Assembly (NCBI GenBank): GCA_934680015.1 | Contig: CAKUSP010000004.1 | Span: 62,001-126,000 of the forward strand | Reading direction: 5' to 3' | Origin: an uncultured Bacteroidales bacterium | GTDB taxonomy: Bacteria > Bacteroidota > Bacteroidia > Bacteroidales > UBA932 | Length of the DNA: 64,000 bases | Shown here: piece after piece, positions 9,878 through 16,988 of the stretch | Layout: the number at the start of each line of letters is the position of its first letter | Position numbering within the stretch: position 1 is the first letter of the stretch | Notes under the pieces: generated by a model | Databases searched by the model: none | Told to the model about the DNA's origin: nothing | The model's input: only the letters and a program-made list of their open reading frames with translations | Translations under genes and position numbers: made by a program

Positions 9878-11157
9878 CTGCTCTGTTTTAGTGAATCTAA
9901 TAAATGTGCGCTTTCCCTTCGAATATTGACCATAGCTTGATGTGAGGTGTTATATGGCATTTCCATTATAGTTTTGCCTATATCGATAGCTTGATCATCC
10001 CTGCCAATTTTAGTCTCCATTCTCATTAACAAATATAATGGATAAATTCTAGAAGGAACCATATAATGTGAAAAAATATACTCTTTTCGTGCTGTCTCAA
10101 AGTCATTAAGTGCTTCGTAATTTTTACCTATTATATTATGAAACATCGGATCGGACGAGTATTTAGCACCTTGAAGGAGAATAATATTGCTTTCTTCAAA
10201 TCGGCCTTCTTTATGGAGTGCATATCCTAGATTGTAAAGATACTTGTAGTCTTTTTTGTTATCATCGTAGAGTGGTTCAAGTATTTGAATTGCCTCATTA
10301 TATAAACCACTATGAATAAAATTCTTGGCTTGTTGAAACTCTATACTTGTTTCTTTTTCTGTTAGTGCCTCAATGGGATAAGAGAAAAAAGAGAAAACAC
10401 TAAAGGCTATTATTCCATAACCTAAACAAATCTTATACTTAAGTAGTAAGTTGATTAGTGTAATAATAAGGAAAATAGATAATAACATAACAGGAATTCC
10501 GCGTTCTATTCCTATTTTCAAATACTCATTAAAAGCATACTCTGGACATCCTGCAATTCTAACCGATTGTGCACTTCTGTTTTTTTCTCTGAAATATTCT
10601 GCTTGAGTAACTCCATAAGTACCTAGAACAGTATTGGGGCCACTCCCTGAAATGGGGTTTTTACTTAATGCGATTGTTTCTATTTTCCAAATATGAAGAC
10701 GTCCTAGTGCAGAATCTTTTTTAGCGTAAAATAGAATAAGTAAGGCCACGCAAGAGATAGTAACAGTTGAAATGCCAATTAGTTTTTTACTTTTCAATAG
10801 ACTTAGCAAATCTGTCTCTCTTTTGAGAAGAAAAAATAAAGCGATGGCAAGGGAAAGAATAGCTGCTCTACTTCTTGTCGAGGGAAGTACTACTACACCT
10901 AAAAGTATAGATAGTATAGCTAGACCATTTACAAGTCGAGACTGTTTGTCTAAAATGACACTTGATATAAGGATGGAAAGTAAAATTGCTAGTAATCCAC
11001 CATACGGGCCAGGATTATTTAGAGTCCCTGTCATTTTAAAGAGAATATGTCGGGAAGGTATCCATCCGAAAAGCTGGAACAAACCAGTAACTATTTCAAA
11101 GATAGTTACAATGGAGAATATTAGACATAAAATAGTATTTATAATGCTTTTATTCAT
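9874..11157 (-). CDS. O-antigen ligase-like (Wzy_C) membrane protein with C-terminal TPR repeats
   Basis: 427 aa. The N-terminal half has several membrane helices and Wzy/WaaL-type motifs: TGTLNNPGPYGGLLA, PSTRSRAAILSLAIALFFL and SGSGPNTVLGTYG. After about residue 265 it becomes soluble and helical, with TPR-like repeats (IHSGLYNEAIQILEPLYDDN, LYNLGYALHKEGRFEESNII, IIGKNYEALNDFETARKEYI). Family members join or ligate lipid-linked polysaccharide, and the TPR half would bind partners. This version is short for the family. Its place between a CxxC lipoprotein and a TolC gene is unusual for a glycan ligase and hints at a special role in this cluster. The fold call is fairly sure; the function is not. 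Confidence 0.75.
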   Translation of the reverse strand: MNKSIINTILCLIFSIVTIFEIVTGLFQLFGWIPSRHILFKMTGTLNNPGPYGGLLAILLSILISSVILDKQSRLVNGLAILSILLGVVVLPSTRSRAAILSLAIALFFLLKRETDLLSLLKSKKLIGISTVTISCVALLILFYAKKDSALGRLHIWKIETIALSKNPISGSGPNTVLGTYGVTQAEYFREKNRSAQSVRIAGCPEYAFNEYLKIGIERGIPVMLLSIFLIITLINLLLKYKICLGYGIIAFSVFSFFSYPIEALTEKETSIEFQQAKNFIHSGLYNEAIQILEPLYDDNKKDYKYLYNLGYALHKEGRFEESNIILLQGAKYSSDPMFHNIIGKNYEALNDFETARKEYIFSHYMVPSRIYPLYLLMRMETKIGRDDQAIDIGKTIMEMPYNTSHQAMVNIRRESAHLLDSLKQSR

Positions 11158-11698
11158 TTATAGCAGAGATGAATAGTCCTTTTAGCTTTTCGCTTCTTAG
11201 CGGATCTCCTACGAAAATGGGATTTCTCTGTGGTCCTAAAAGAAAACAATGAAATCTCTTATCATTTGGGATGCTTTTATTCGAGGATGTGAAACTGCCG
11301 TTTTTATCTATATACACAGGAAAGGGGCATTCGGATTCATCTATATAATACTTAATAAGTTCTATTTCATCCTTAACAGGTGAAATGATAGGGATAAATG
11401 AAATATTTTTCTCTTTGCATTCGTTAAACAATATTTCGTATTTCGGAAGATTATTAATTGAGCAACCGATGCATTCCTCTGGGGAGAGATATATGACATA
11501 AATATATGGTTTTAATCTGCTATTATTGATGGGCTTAGAGTATTGGTAATAGTAGAACTCTAAGTCTTGAGGGATATTGATTGTGCTTTCTGTGAAGTCT
11601 TTTAGTGTACTTTTTAGGTTAGCATTATGGTTACACCCACATAAAGGTAATAAAAAGAATGAAATTGATATTAATGTTGCGAATTTATTATATGGCAT
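11150..11698 (-). CDS. Thioredoxin-fold lipoprotein with CxxC motif
   Basis: 182-aa lipoprotein (lipobox LCGC, Cys at residue 22). Residues 60-110 look like a thioredoxin/redoxin core: a beta strand (YIYVIYLSPEE) running into a CIGC motif (residues 76-79), followed by a helix and the strand FIPIISPVKD. CIGC in this place is the redox-active CxxC of TlpA/ResA-type proteins. It is the first gene of the six-gene export operon and overlaps the next by 8 nt. The facing operon encodes peptides with 4 to 8 cysteines, so I infer a role in forming or reducing their disulfides. Overall similarity to well-known TlpA proteins is weak. Confidence 0.65.
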   Translation of the reverse strand: MPYNKFATLISISFFLLPLCGCNHNANLKSTLKDFTESTINIPQDLEFYYYQYSKPINNSRLKPYIYVIYLSPEECIGCSINNLPKYEILFNECKEKNISFIPIISPVKDEIELIKYYIDESECPFPVYIDKNGSFTSSNKSIPNDKRFHCFLLGPQRNPIFVGDPLRSEKLKGLFISAINE

Positions 11699-11720
11699 AG
11701 TTATATATGTATTTTTTTGA

Positions 11721-11752
11721 CAAATTTATAAAATCGCGATATGATATACAAG
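11721..11752 (-). promoter_or_regulatory. Promoter of the export operon (minus strand)
   Basis: On the minus strand, CTTG is followed by 20 nt and TAAATTTG (11728-11721), close to the Bacteroidota consensus TTTG - 19-21 nt - TAnnTTTG. It sits just upstream of the start at 11698, giving a short leader. Confidence 0.6.
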
Positions 11753-11766
11753 TAAAATTATATTAA

Positions 11767-11797
11767 TTTGTGGATATAATAAAATTTGTTATATTTG
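11767..11797 (+). promoter_or_regulatory. Promoter of the NVEALA peptide operon
   Basis: TTTG (11767-11770), 19 nt, then TATATTTG (11790-11797) is an exact match to the Bacteroidota primary-sigma consensus. Transcription would start near 11803, leaving a leader of about 80 nt before the ATG at 11885. It lies back to back with the promoter of the export operon, so both could share a regulator. Confidence 0.75.
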
Positions 11798-11884
11798 AGC
11801 GCTTAACTAATTTTAGTGCGCAAGAGCATTGACTAATATGATCGCGCGTACATTTGATATTTTAACCACTAAAAATCATTTGTT

Positions 11885-12138
11885 ATGAAAAAGTATTTTG
11901 TTACTTGGTAGGAGCGATCGTTTTAGTTGCTTCTGCAGTAATTTTTGTTCATTCTCGAAAGAGTGTTGATTTTATTGATGCCAATGTTGAGGCTTTGGCG
12001 GAAACTGAAGCGGGTGGCTTCGGACCTATATGTTCTAAAACGGGAATAGAAGGAGATCATCTTATGCACTTATGTAGTGATTGTTCTGCAACACCTCAAA
12101 AGTATAGGGCGGACGTTTGGGCATTTTGTAAAAATTAG
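11885..12138 (+). pseudogene. NVEALA-family small Cys-rich peptide, copy 1; reading frame broken right after the start
   Basis: The leader and core are intact from 11905 on (VGAIVLVASAV, then DANVEALAETEAGGFGP and four Cys). The ATG at 11885, however, opens only 8 codons before TAG. The bases after it are five A's followed by GTATTTTG. Copy 2 has ATG, six A's, then GTATTTTT. Adding one A restores MKKVFCYLVGAIVLVASAV, which aligns with MKKFYYYLAGAIVLVASAV of copy 3. So this is a one-base contraction of an A tract, either a real (possibly phase-variable) off state or a sequencing error. A TTG at 11905 could start a shorter 77-aa product without the positively charged N-terminus. The core has diverged from copy 3 apart from its cysteines. 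The function of NVEALA proteins is not established. Confidence 0.8.
11917..12028 (+). repeat. NVEALA leader repeat, copy A (pairs with 14657-14768)
   Basis: This 112-nt stretch codes for the membrane segment through NVEALAETEAGGFGP. It differs from 14657-14768 at only about four positions by eye, while the sequence after it diverges strongly. Confidence 0.85.
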
Positions 12139-12148
12139 CTTTTAAGTT

Positions 12149-13186
12149 ATGATGAGAATAAAAGCCTGTAAGGATATACTGATAGTACTACTTGTTGTGT
12201 TTACTTATTCGTGCAACAACGTCGGAATAATGAATTCAAAGGTCAGATATGTAAAACCAGAGGAAGAGTTATGCATAAAAAGGGATACTACGATAGATCT
12301 AAATAGGACTGATCGAATTATAAACCCAGTTGATATTCAGATTATAGAAAGCGATTATTTAATAGCAAAGTGCCAACCCACAGCAAAGTTCCCTTTTTAT
12401 TTTTATGCATTTGACATTTCGAATTTTAATGAATGCCTATTATTTGGACGAAAAGGACGGGGAAGTGATGAGTTAATCGAACCACGCATTCTGAAATTTC
12501 AGAATGATAACGGAAATTTGTGGTTTTATGATAATACGAAATTTTTATATAGGTATAACCCATGTAATAATCAAATGCTCAAGGTAATACAACTTCCTTC
12601 TTCTTTTTTTGACATAACTATGGCCTCCGATACTTCCTTCTTTTATTCTTCGTTTAATGGGGAAATTTATTGTAATCAAGCCTCTGATTTCAAAGGAGAG
12701 GAAGTTGCAAATTACGCAATGAACCCTATTTTAACTAATGAGGGGCAAGTAACAGTCATTAGTTCGCAGCTTGCATCTTGTTTAGATGGGAAAATCGTAG
12801 AAGCCATGGTTTGCCTTCCTCAGGTTAATATATATGATATTAAAAGAAATAGTGTTATAAGTATTGCAGTTGAAAAGTCTTATAAAAAATGGAAAACATT
12901 GCTTAATAGAGCACTTGACGCTTCGACTCGTCAGTATTATATGGCTATAGCACCAAGTTCTGATTATATATTTGCAGTTTATTCCGGTGCCACATTAGCA
13001 GAAATATATCAAGACGGAGGGTATAATAATGAGATACATATATTCGACTGGGATGGTAATTTCAAGTACAGAATAAAAATTGATGAGCATTTATCTCGTA
13101 TCACCTTCGATGAAAAGCAGGGTCAATTATATGGCATAGAGAAGGAAACAGGCCATATTGTTAGATACAATATATTTAATAATTAA
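12149..13186 (+). CDS. Six-bladed beta-propeller lipoprotein (BF3164/TolB-like), partner of NVEALA copy 1
   Basis: 345-aa lipoprotein with the lipobox TYSC (Cys near residue 22). The body fits the BF3164-like/six-bladed propeller lipoproteins found beside NVEALA genes in Bacteroidales. It includes the hallmark FGRKGRGSDEL near residue 110, where family members have GRGP.E. It starts 10 nt after the peptide gene. The last 90 codons are almost identical to those of the gene at 14889, while the first two thirds are only distantly similar, so the gene is a mosaic. A surface or periplasmic binding role for the neighbouring peptide (receptor or immunity) is inference. Two ATGs in a row open the gene (12149 and 12152). 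Confidence 0.8.
   Translation: MMRIKACKDILIVLLVVFTYSCNNVGIMNSKVRYVKPEEELCIKRDTTIDLNRTDRIINPVDIQIIESDYLIAKCQPTAKFPFYFYAFDISNFNECLLFGRKGRGSDELIEPRILKFQNDNGNLWFYDNTKFLYRYNPCNNQMLKVIQLPSSFFDITMASDTSFFYSSFNGEIYCNQASDFKGEEVANYAMNPILTNEGQVTVISSQLASCLDGKIVEAMVCLPQVNIYDIKRNSVISIAVEKSYKKWKTLLNRALDASTRQYYMAIAPSSDYIFAVYSGATLAEIYQDGGYNNEIHIFDWDGNFKYRIKIDEHLSRITFDEKQGQLYGIEKETGHIVRYNIFNN
12917..13186 (+). repeat. Propeller 3' repeat, copy A (pairs with 15642-15911)
   Basis: 270 nt coding DASTRQYYMAIAPSS... to the stop. By eye the protein differs from copy B at two residues (G/R and D/E), and most base changes are silent. Confidence 0.85.
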
Positions 13187-13197
13187 TAGTTTATGTT

Positions 13198-13491
13198 ATG
13201 AAAAAAGTATTTTTAATTTCATCAGCTCTTTTGCTTGCTATCTCTACAATTCTAGTTGTTAAAACTAGTAATAGTGTTTCTTCTTTTGACCTAAACGTCG
13301 AAGCTTTAGCTGATGGTGAAAGTTCTTCAACCTGTTACAGCGGAGGAAAAGGAGCTATATCGTGTGAGATTGCTTCTGGTATTGATTTAGGGGAACGTGG
13401 AATATCAGGAGGCTGTTCTGTTACATGTGGCGGCTCGTATTATGCATGTTGTGACATACATTGCTCTTGTATTTTTATTCTTGATTTTTAA
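13198..13491 (+). CDS. NVEALA-family Cys-rich peptide, copy 2 (8-Cys type)
   Basis: 97 aa. A charged start and hydrophobic helix (MKKVFLISSALLLAISTILVV) are followed by SSFDLNVEALADGES and a glycine- and cysteine-rich core. The core has eight Cys by my count, including a CC pair and a final CSC. The leader part matches the NVEALA family, but the core is unrelated to those of copies 1 and 3. The ALA of NVEALA has the A-x-A form of a signal-peptidase-I site, although it lies unusually far from the hydrophobic stretch. The gene sits 11 nt after one propeller lipoprotein and 2 nt before the next. Mature function is unknown; a secreted toxin or signal are both possible. Confidence 0.8.
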   Translation: MKKVFLISSALLLAISTILVVKTSNSVSSFDLNVEALADGESSSTCYSGGKGAISCEIASGIDLGERGISGGCSVTCGGSYYACCDIHCSCIFILDF

Positions 13492-13493
13492 TT

Positions 13494-14552
13494 ATGAAAA
13501 GCAGGGTCGCCATTATTCTCACACTTTTACTTTTTTTTATCTCATCGTGTAAAGGGAAAAAAGTATTTTCCGATGCTATAAATATTAATCTATATAAAGA
13601 CTCGTTAATATGTGTTAATTTAAGTGAATATAAGTATTCTATATTGAATTCTCCCCAAGTAATAGGTGCGATCGATAGAGTTTGTTTTTCTGACAAAAGT
13701 GATGTTCTTTTAAAAACGGGAAAACTATTGTTCTTGTATTCACCAGAAGGAAAGTATATTACTTCTATATCACGTCTAGGAAGAGCATCAAATGAATATT
13801 TATCCATATTGGATTTTGGATTTAAAGGTGATTTCGTATATCTATATGATATGAATGGAAAAAAAATGATGTTTTTCGATAAAAACGGAAAACATTTATA
13901 CAATTATCTTTTGCCAGAAGGTATTGAAGTCAAACCATTTCAACTTATTATACCAATTGGAAACCAATACATAGGAAAAAGGATGTATTGCGGATTTCCA
14001 TCTTTTCCTGAATTGTCTTTATATGATAGTAATTTCAAGTATATCAAAACCATTAATGGGTCCAACATACATCTGCGCTCAGGCATTTATTTAAGTAGTC
14101 AATTTGCATCATATTCGGATGAGTCTGTCTTATATAATCGTTTGTTTGATACTAAAATATATGAAGTAAAATGTGACACAGCAATTGTTCGTTTTAATGT
14201 GGTATTTGATGAGAAGACAATAGATATTGATGCGTACAAAGACGAATATGAAATCCTAGAGGAAATTAACAAAAAGAAATGTGCTTATTCAACTCTAATT
14301 GATAATATTGAATATGATTGCGGAAAGTTGACTTTTTCATATGCATATACAAAGGATAAAAATGGCTATCGTATTGCCTCGTATGATTGTGATTCCAAAA
14401 GAAGTAATCATTATTCATTTAATATAGATGAGCAGATAGCGTATGCTTGCGCATATAAAGGCATTATGTATGTGTTTACTCAAACGGAAGAAGGCAGAAC
14501 AAAACTATATTATGTTCCATTTTCAGAAGTAGCAAATCATGTATGTCTTTGA
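13494..14552 (+). CDS. Six-bladed beta-propeller lipoprotein, partner of NVEALA copy 2
   Basis: 352-aa lipoprotein (FISSC lipobox, Cys near residue 19). It carries propeller-like repeats and the motif LFLYSPEGKYITSISRLGRASNEYLSI, a variant of the family's G-R-G-P-x-E turn. It belongs to the 6-bladed beta-propeller lipoprotein group but is clearly different from the propellers on either side, in line with its peptide partner being different. The gene begins 2 nt after the peptide stop. The TGA stop is followed at once by a relic of another propeller's 3' end (14551-14626). Confidence 0.75.
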   Translation: MKSRVAIILTLLLFFISSCKGKKVFSDAININLYKDSLICVNLSEYKYSILNSPQVIGAIDRVCFSDKSDVLLKTGKLLFLYSPEGKYITSISRLGRASNEYLSILDFGFKGDFVYLYDMNGKKMMFFDKNGKHLYNYLLPEGIEVKPFQLIIPIGNQYIGKRMYCGFPSFPELSLYDSNFKYIKTINGSNIHLRSGIYLSSQFASYSDESVLYNRLFDTKIYEVKCDTAIVRFNVVFDEKTIDIDAYKDEYEILEEINKKKCAYSTLIDNIEYDCGKLTFSYAYTKDKNGYRIASYDCDSKRSNHYSFNIDEQIAYACAYKGIMYVFTQTEEGRTKLYYVPFSEVANHVCL

Positions 14553-14626
14553 AAAGGAAACTCTATATGAGATTAGATACAATATAATTAATAATTAATA
14601 ATTAATAACTAATAGTTTATATCATG
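14551..14626 (+). repeat. Relic of a propeller 3' end and following spacer
   Basis: Bases from 14551 (GAAAAGGAAAC...AGATACAATATAATTAATAATTAA...AATAGTTTAT) align with the end of the gene at 12149 and its spacer (about 13137-13200) with a few gaps. The relic follows an unrelated propeller gene. This suggests that a propeller/NVEALA unit was replaced here, leaving its 3' edge behind. Confidence 0.65.
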
Positions 14627-14878
14627 AAGAAGTTTTATTATTATTTGGCAGGCGCCATCGTTTTAGTTGCTTCTGCAGTTGTTTTTGTTCATTCTCGAAA
14701 GAGTGTTGATTTTATTGATGCCAATGTTGAGGCTTTGGCGGAAACTGAAGCTGGTGGCTTCGGGCCTATGTGCTCTAAAACTGGTTCAAGTGGAACCTAT
14801 AGGATGAAGTTATGTTCCGACTGTTCTGGAAGTTGGGGTAATTATGCTATGGATGTTGTAGCTTTTTGTCGTAATTGA
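14624..14878 (+). CDS. NVEALA-family Cys-rich peptide, copy 3 (4-Cys type)
   Basis: 84 aa, intact. MKKFYYYLAGAIVLVASAVVFVHSRKSVDFIDANVEALA forms the leader: one hydrophobic helix, a charged stretch and the NVEALA motif. The core begins ETEAGGFGP and has four Cys (C-S-K-T-G, L-C-S-D-C-S, F-C-R-N). Leader DNA is almost identical to copy 1, while the core keeps the Cys pattern but changes most other residues. Diversified core behind a fixed leader is typical of secreted peptide families under selection. The propeller lipoprotein follows after 10 nt. NVEALA is a recognised protein family of unknown function. Confidence 0.85.
   Translation: MKKFYYYLAGAIVLVASAVVFVHSRKSVDFIDANVEALAETEAGGFGPMCSKTGSSGTYRMKLCSDCSGSWGNYAMDVVAFCRN
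14657..14768 (+). repeat. NVEALA leader repeat, copy B (pairs with 11917-12028)
   Basis: See copy A. The region of near identity ends at the start of the Cys-rich core. Confidence 0.85.
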
Positions 14879-14888
14879 TGTTCTTGTT

Positions 14889-15911
14889 ATGAAGAAATTT
14901 AGCTGCTTTATATTTCTGGCTTTAATAATTTCATGCAAGAGTGAAAATATAATGAAAGATGTCCCGATAAGGTTATACAAGCCAGAATGGGAAATGATAA
15001 TAGAAAGGGATACTTCTTTTAGGTGTTCTTTTAAGGATGTTTTGAACTGTGTTGATCTTCAAATAGTAAGTGATACATTGCTTGTATTGCAGGGTCAAAT
15101 ATACAAAGACAATCCTAACTTTTTTCACTTATATTCTTTGTGTAATTATGAATTGATTAGTTCATTTGGAAGAAAAGGGCGAGGACCAGATGAGGTTTAT
15201 CAACCCTGTTTAGTCCCGGTGCAATCAAATAGCCGTTACCTTTGTTATCGAGATGTTGGGAAAGAGTATATATATCGGGATAATATATTTACAAGTCAAC
15301 TAGAAGGCTATGCAATACCTATTAGTAATGTAATGTCTTGGCTTCCTATAGGTATAGATAAAAATTTTTACATTTATTTTAAGGATAATTCGTTTATTTA
15401 TAGTGTTTGCAACAAAAGTGAGGACGTTCTAAGCGAATATAAATTGTATCCGGAGTTTATAGAAGAATACTACGCTACTTTTTTAAGTAGTCTTTTGACC
15501 ACCAATGAGCAAGGCAGAATTGCGGAAGCCATGGTAAATCTTCCTCAAATTAATATTATTGATGTAAATACTGGAGTAAAAAATAGCAGTGCTGTTGATA
15601 AAGTTTATAAAAAATGGCGTAAAATGATGAGTAAGCCTTTTGACGCTTCGACCCGTCAGTATTATATGGCTATAGCACCAAGTTCCGATTATATATTTGC
15701 AGTTTATTCTGGTGCCACATTGGCAGAAATCTATCAAGATGGGAGGTATAATAATGAGATACATATATTCGACTGGGAAGGTAATTTCAAGTATAGAATA
15801 AAAATTGACGAGCATTTATCACGTATCACATTCGATGAAAAGCAAGGTCAATTATATGGTATAGAGAAGGAAACAGGCCATATTGTTAGATACAATATAT
15901 TTAATAACTAA
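14889..15911 (+). CDS. Six-bladed beta-propeller lipoprotein (BF3164/TolB-like), partner of NVEALA copy 3
   Basis: 340-aa lipoprotein (IISC lipobox, Cys at residue 16) with the family motif FGRKGRGPDEVYQP near residue 96. The N-terminal two thirds align only loosely with the gene at 12149. The last 90 residues are nearly identical to it, which indicates recent duplication or gene conversion. The pairing of copies 1 and 3 is consistent: similar peptides sit beside similar propellers. The variable part of the propeller would be the natural place for peptide specificity, but that is inference. Confidence 0.8.
   Translation: MKKFSCFIFLALIISCKSENIMKDVPIRLYKPEWEMIIERDTSFRCSFKDVLNCVDLQIVSDTLLVLQGQIYKDNPNFFHLYSLCNYELISSFGRKGRGPDEVYQPCLVPVQSNSRYLCYRDVGKEYIYRDNIFTSQLEGYAIPISNVMSWLPIGIDKNFYIYFKDNSFIYSVCNKSEDVLSEYKLYPEFIEEYYATFLSSLLTTNEQGRIAEAMVNLPQINIIDVNTGVKNSSAVDKVYKKWRKMMSKPFDASTRQYYMAIAPSSDYIFAVYSGATLAEIYQDGRYNNEIHIFDWEGNFKYRIKIDEHLSRITFDEKQGQLYGIEKETGHIVRYNIFNN
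15642..15911 (+). repeat. Propeller 3' repeat, copy B (pairs with 12917-13186)
   Basis: Same length (270 nt) as copy A and ending at the stop codon. The sharp change from low to near-complete identity at the left edge marks a recombination boundary. Confidence 0.85.
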
Positions 15912-15914
15912 TTT

Positions 15915-16988
15915 ATGAAAAGAGCGTTATTTGTTATCTCAGCTCTCTTGTTAGCGTTCTGCGGATGTAAATCCACAAAGGATGAGGGCATTAAATTAGT
16001 GATGGATATCGATAACTGTTTATCGAAAGACATTTCTTTTCAAGATATATTTTCGACTTTAGATGTTATAGTCTTAGATCCCAAACATCCTCTCCCATTT
16101 GGCAAATATAGCGAACCTCAAATGTGGTCTATTTCAAACGATGGTTTCTTTTTCCTGACAGATAAAGGGCAGATCATGCATTATAGTTTATCTGGAGAAT
16201 TCATAGCGGAATATGATAAACATGGTAGGGGACCCGGTGAATTCCTTATGGCCTATGCTATGAGGCTGAACGAACGATGTGATGAACTAACGATAATAGA
16301 TCCACGCGGTAATCTGTTTGAGTATTCTGTTTCCGATTCACTGCTGTTCTTAAAAAAGGAGGTGGTGCCCAATGTTTTATCAATCCATAATGCTTATCCA
16401 ATCGGGGATGATTGGCTTTTATACTCTCCATCAGAAGAAGATGTCTTTCACCTCTGGGATGGTGAGAAGCTATGTGATGTAAAATATAGTCCAAATTGCA
16501 ATATAAAATATTCTTTCAATGCTTCTGAGCCGTTCTTTTATGACAGAGATACGATGTATTACTATGAGGGCTATTCGGGAAATATTTTTAGGTTGAGTGC
16601 AGATATGAGAAGAATGGATAGATCTTTCTATTGGGACTTTGGGTCGCATACTTCTAACGCGGAAAAAGTCGATTTTAGAAAAGTGGATTTATTTCAGTAT
16701 TTAAAAAACGACTCTTATGAAAAGATCTTCCCGTTTCTTAATATTCTGAAATATAATGATGTGATATATGCTAATGTGCTTTATCATAATGAAGAGCATA
16801 GCCTTTTCTATGATATCAATACCAATATGAGCTTCTTTTTTAAAGAGTTTAAAGAGGGGTATAAATTTAAAGCAGATAAGGTATGGAATAACAGTATGTA
16901 TTTCGTCGTAGAATCTGAATATCTAAAAGATTATGGAGCTGATATTCCTACAGAAGAATGCACATGCGTATTGAAATATAATTTCTAA
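15915..16988 (+). CDS. Six-bladed beta-propeller lipoprotein without its own peptide
   Basis: 357-aa lipoprotein (FCGC lipobox, Cys near residue 19). It has the 6-bladed propeller family motif YDKHGRGPGEFLMAYAMRLN near residue 100 and repeated strand pairs throughout. It is the fourth propeller in the operon and the only one not preceded by an NVEALA gene. It begins 3 nt after the stop of the previous gene, and its last A is the first base of the next gene's ATG. It may serve the whole cluster, for example as a partner of the signal peptidase fusion, while the other three serve single peptides; this is inference from order only. Confidence 0.8.
   Translation: MKRALFVISALLLAFCGCKSTKDEGIKLVMDIDNCLSKDISFQDIFSTLDVIVLDPKHPLPFGKYSEPQMWSISNDGFFFLTDKGQIMHYSLSGEFIAEYDKHGRGPGEFLMAYAMRLNERCDELTIIDPRGNLFEYSVSDSLLFLKKEVVPNVLSIHNAYPIGDDWLLYSPSEEDVFHLWDGEKLCDVKYSPNCNIKYSFNASEPFFYDRDTMYYYEGYSGNIFRLSADMRRMDRSFYWDFGSHTSNAEKVDFRKVDLFQYLKNDSYEKIFPFLNILKYNDVIYANVLYHNEEHSLFYDINTNMSFFFKEFKEGYKFKADKVWNNSMYFVVESEYLKDYGADIPTEECTCVLKYNF

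Noticed and set aside
11885..11910. Programmed -1 frameshift to express NVEALA copy 1
   Set aside because: The A tract is short (five A's) and comes right after the start codon, with no obvious stimulating hairpin. A simple one-base contraction explains the data better.
12000..12025. EAGG as a double-glycine leader site for a peptidase-containing ABC exporter
   Set aside because: Copy 2 lacks GG at that place and no C39 peptidase-ABC transporter gene is in the window.
13475..13903. Antisense open frame of 142 codons across the second propeller gene
   Set aside because: It is a mirror of a well-supported gene and has no own signals.
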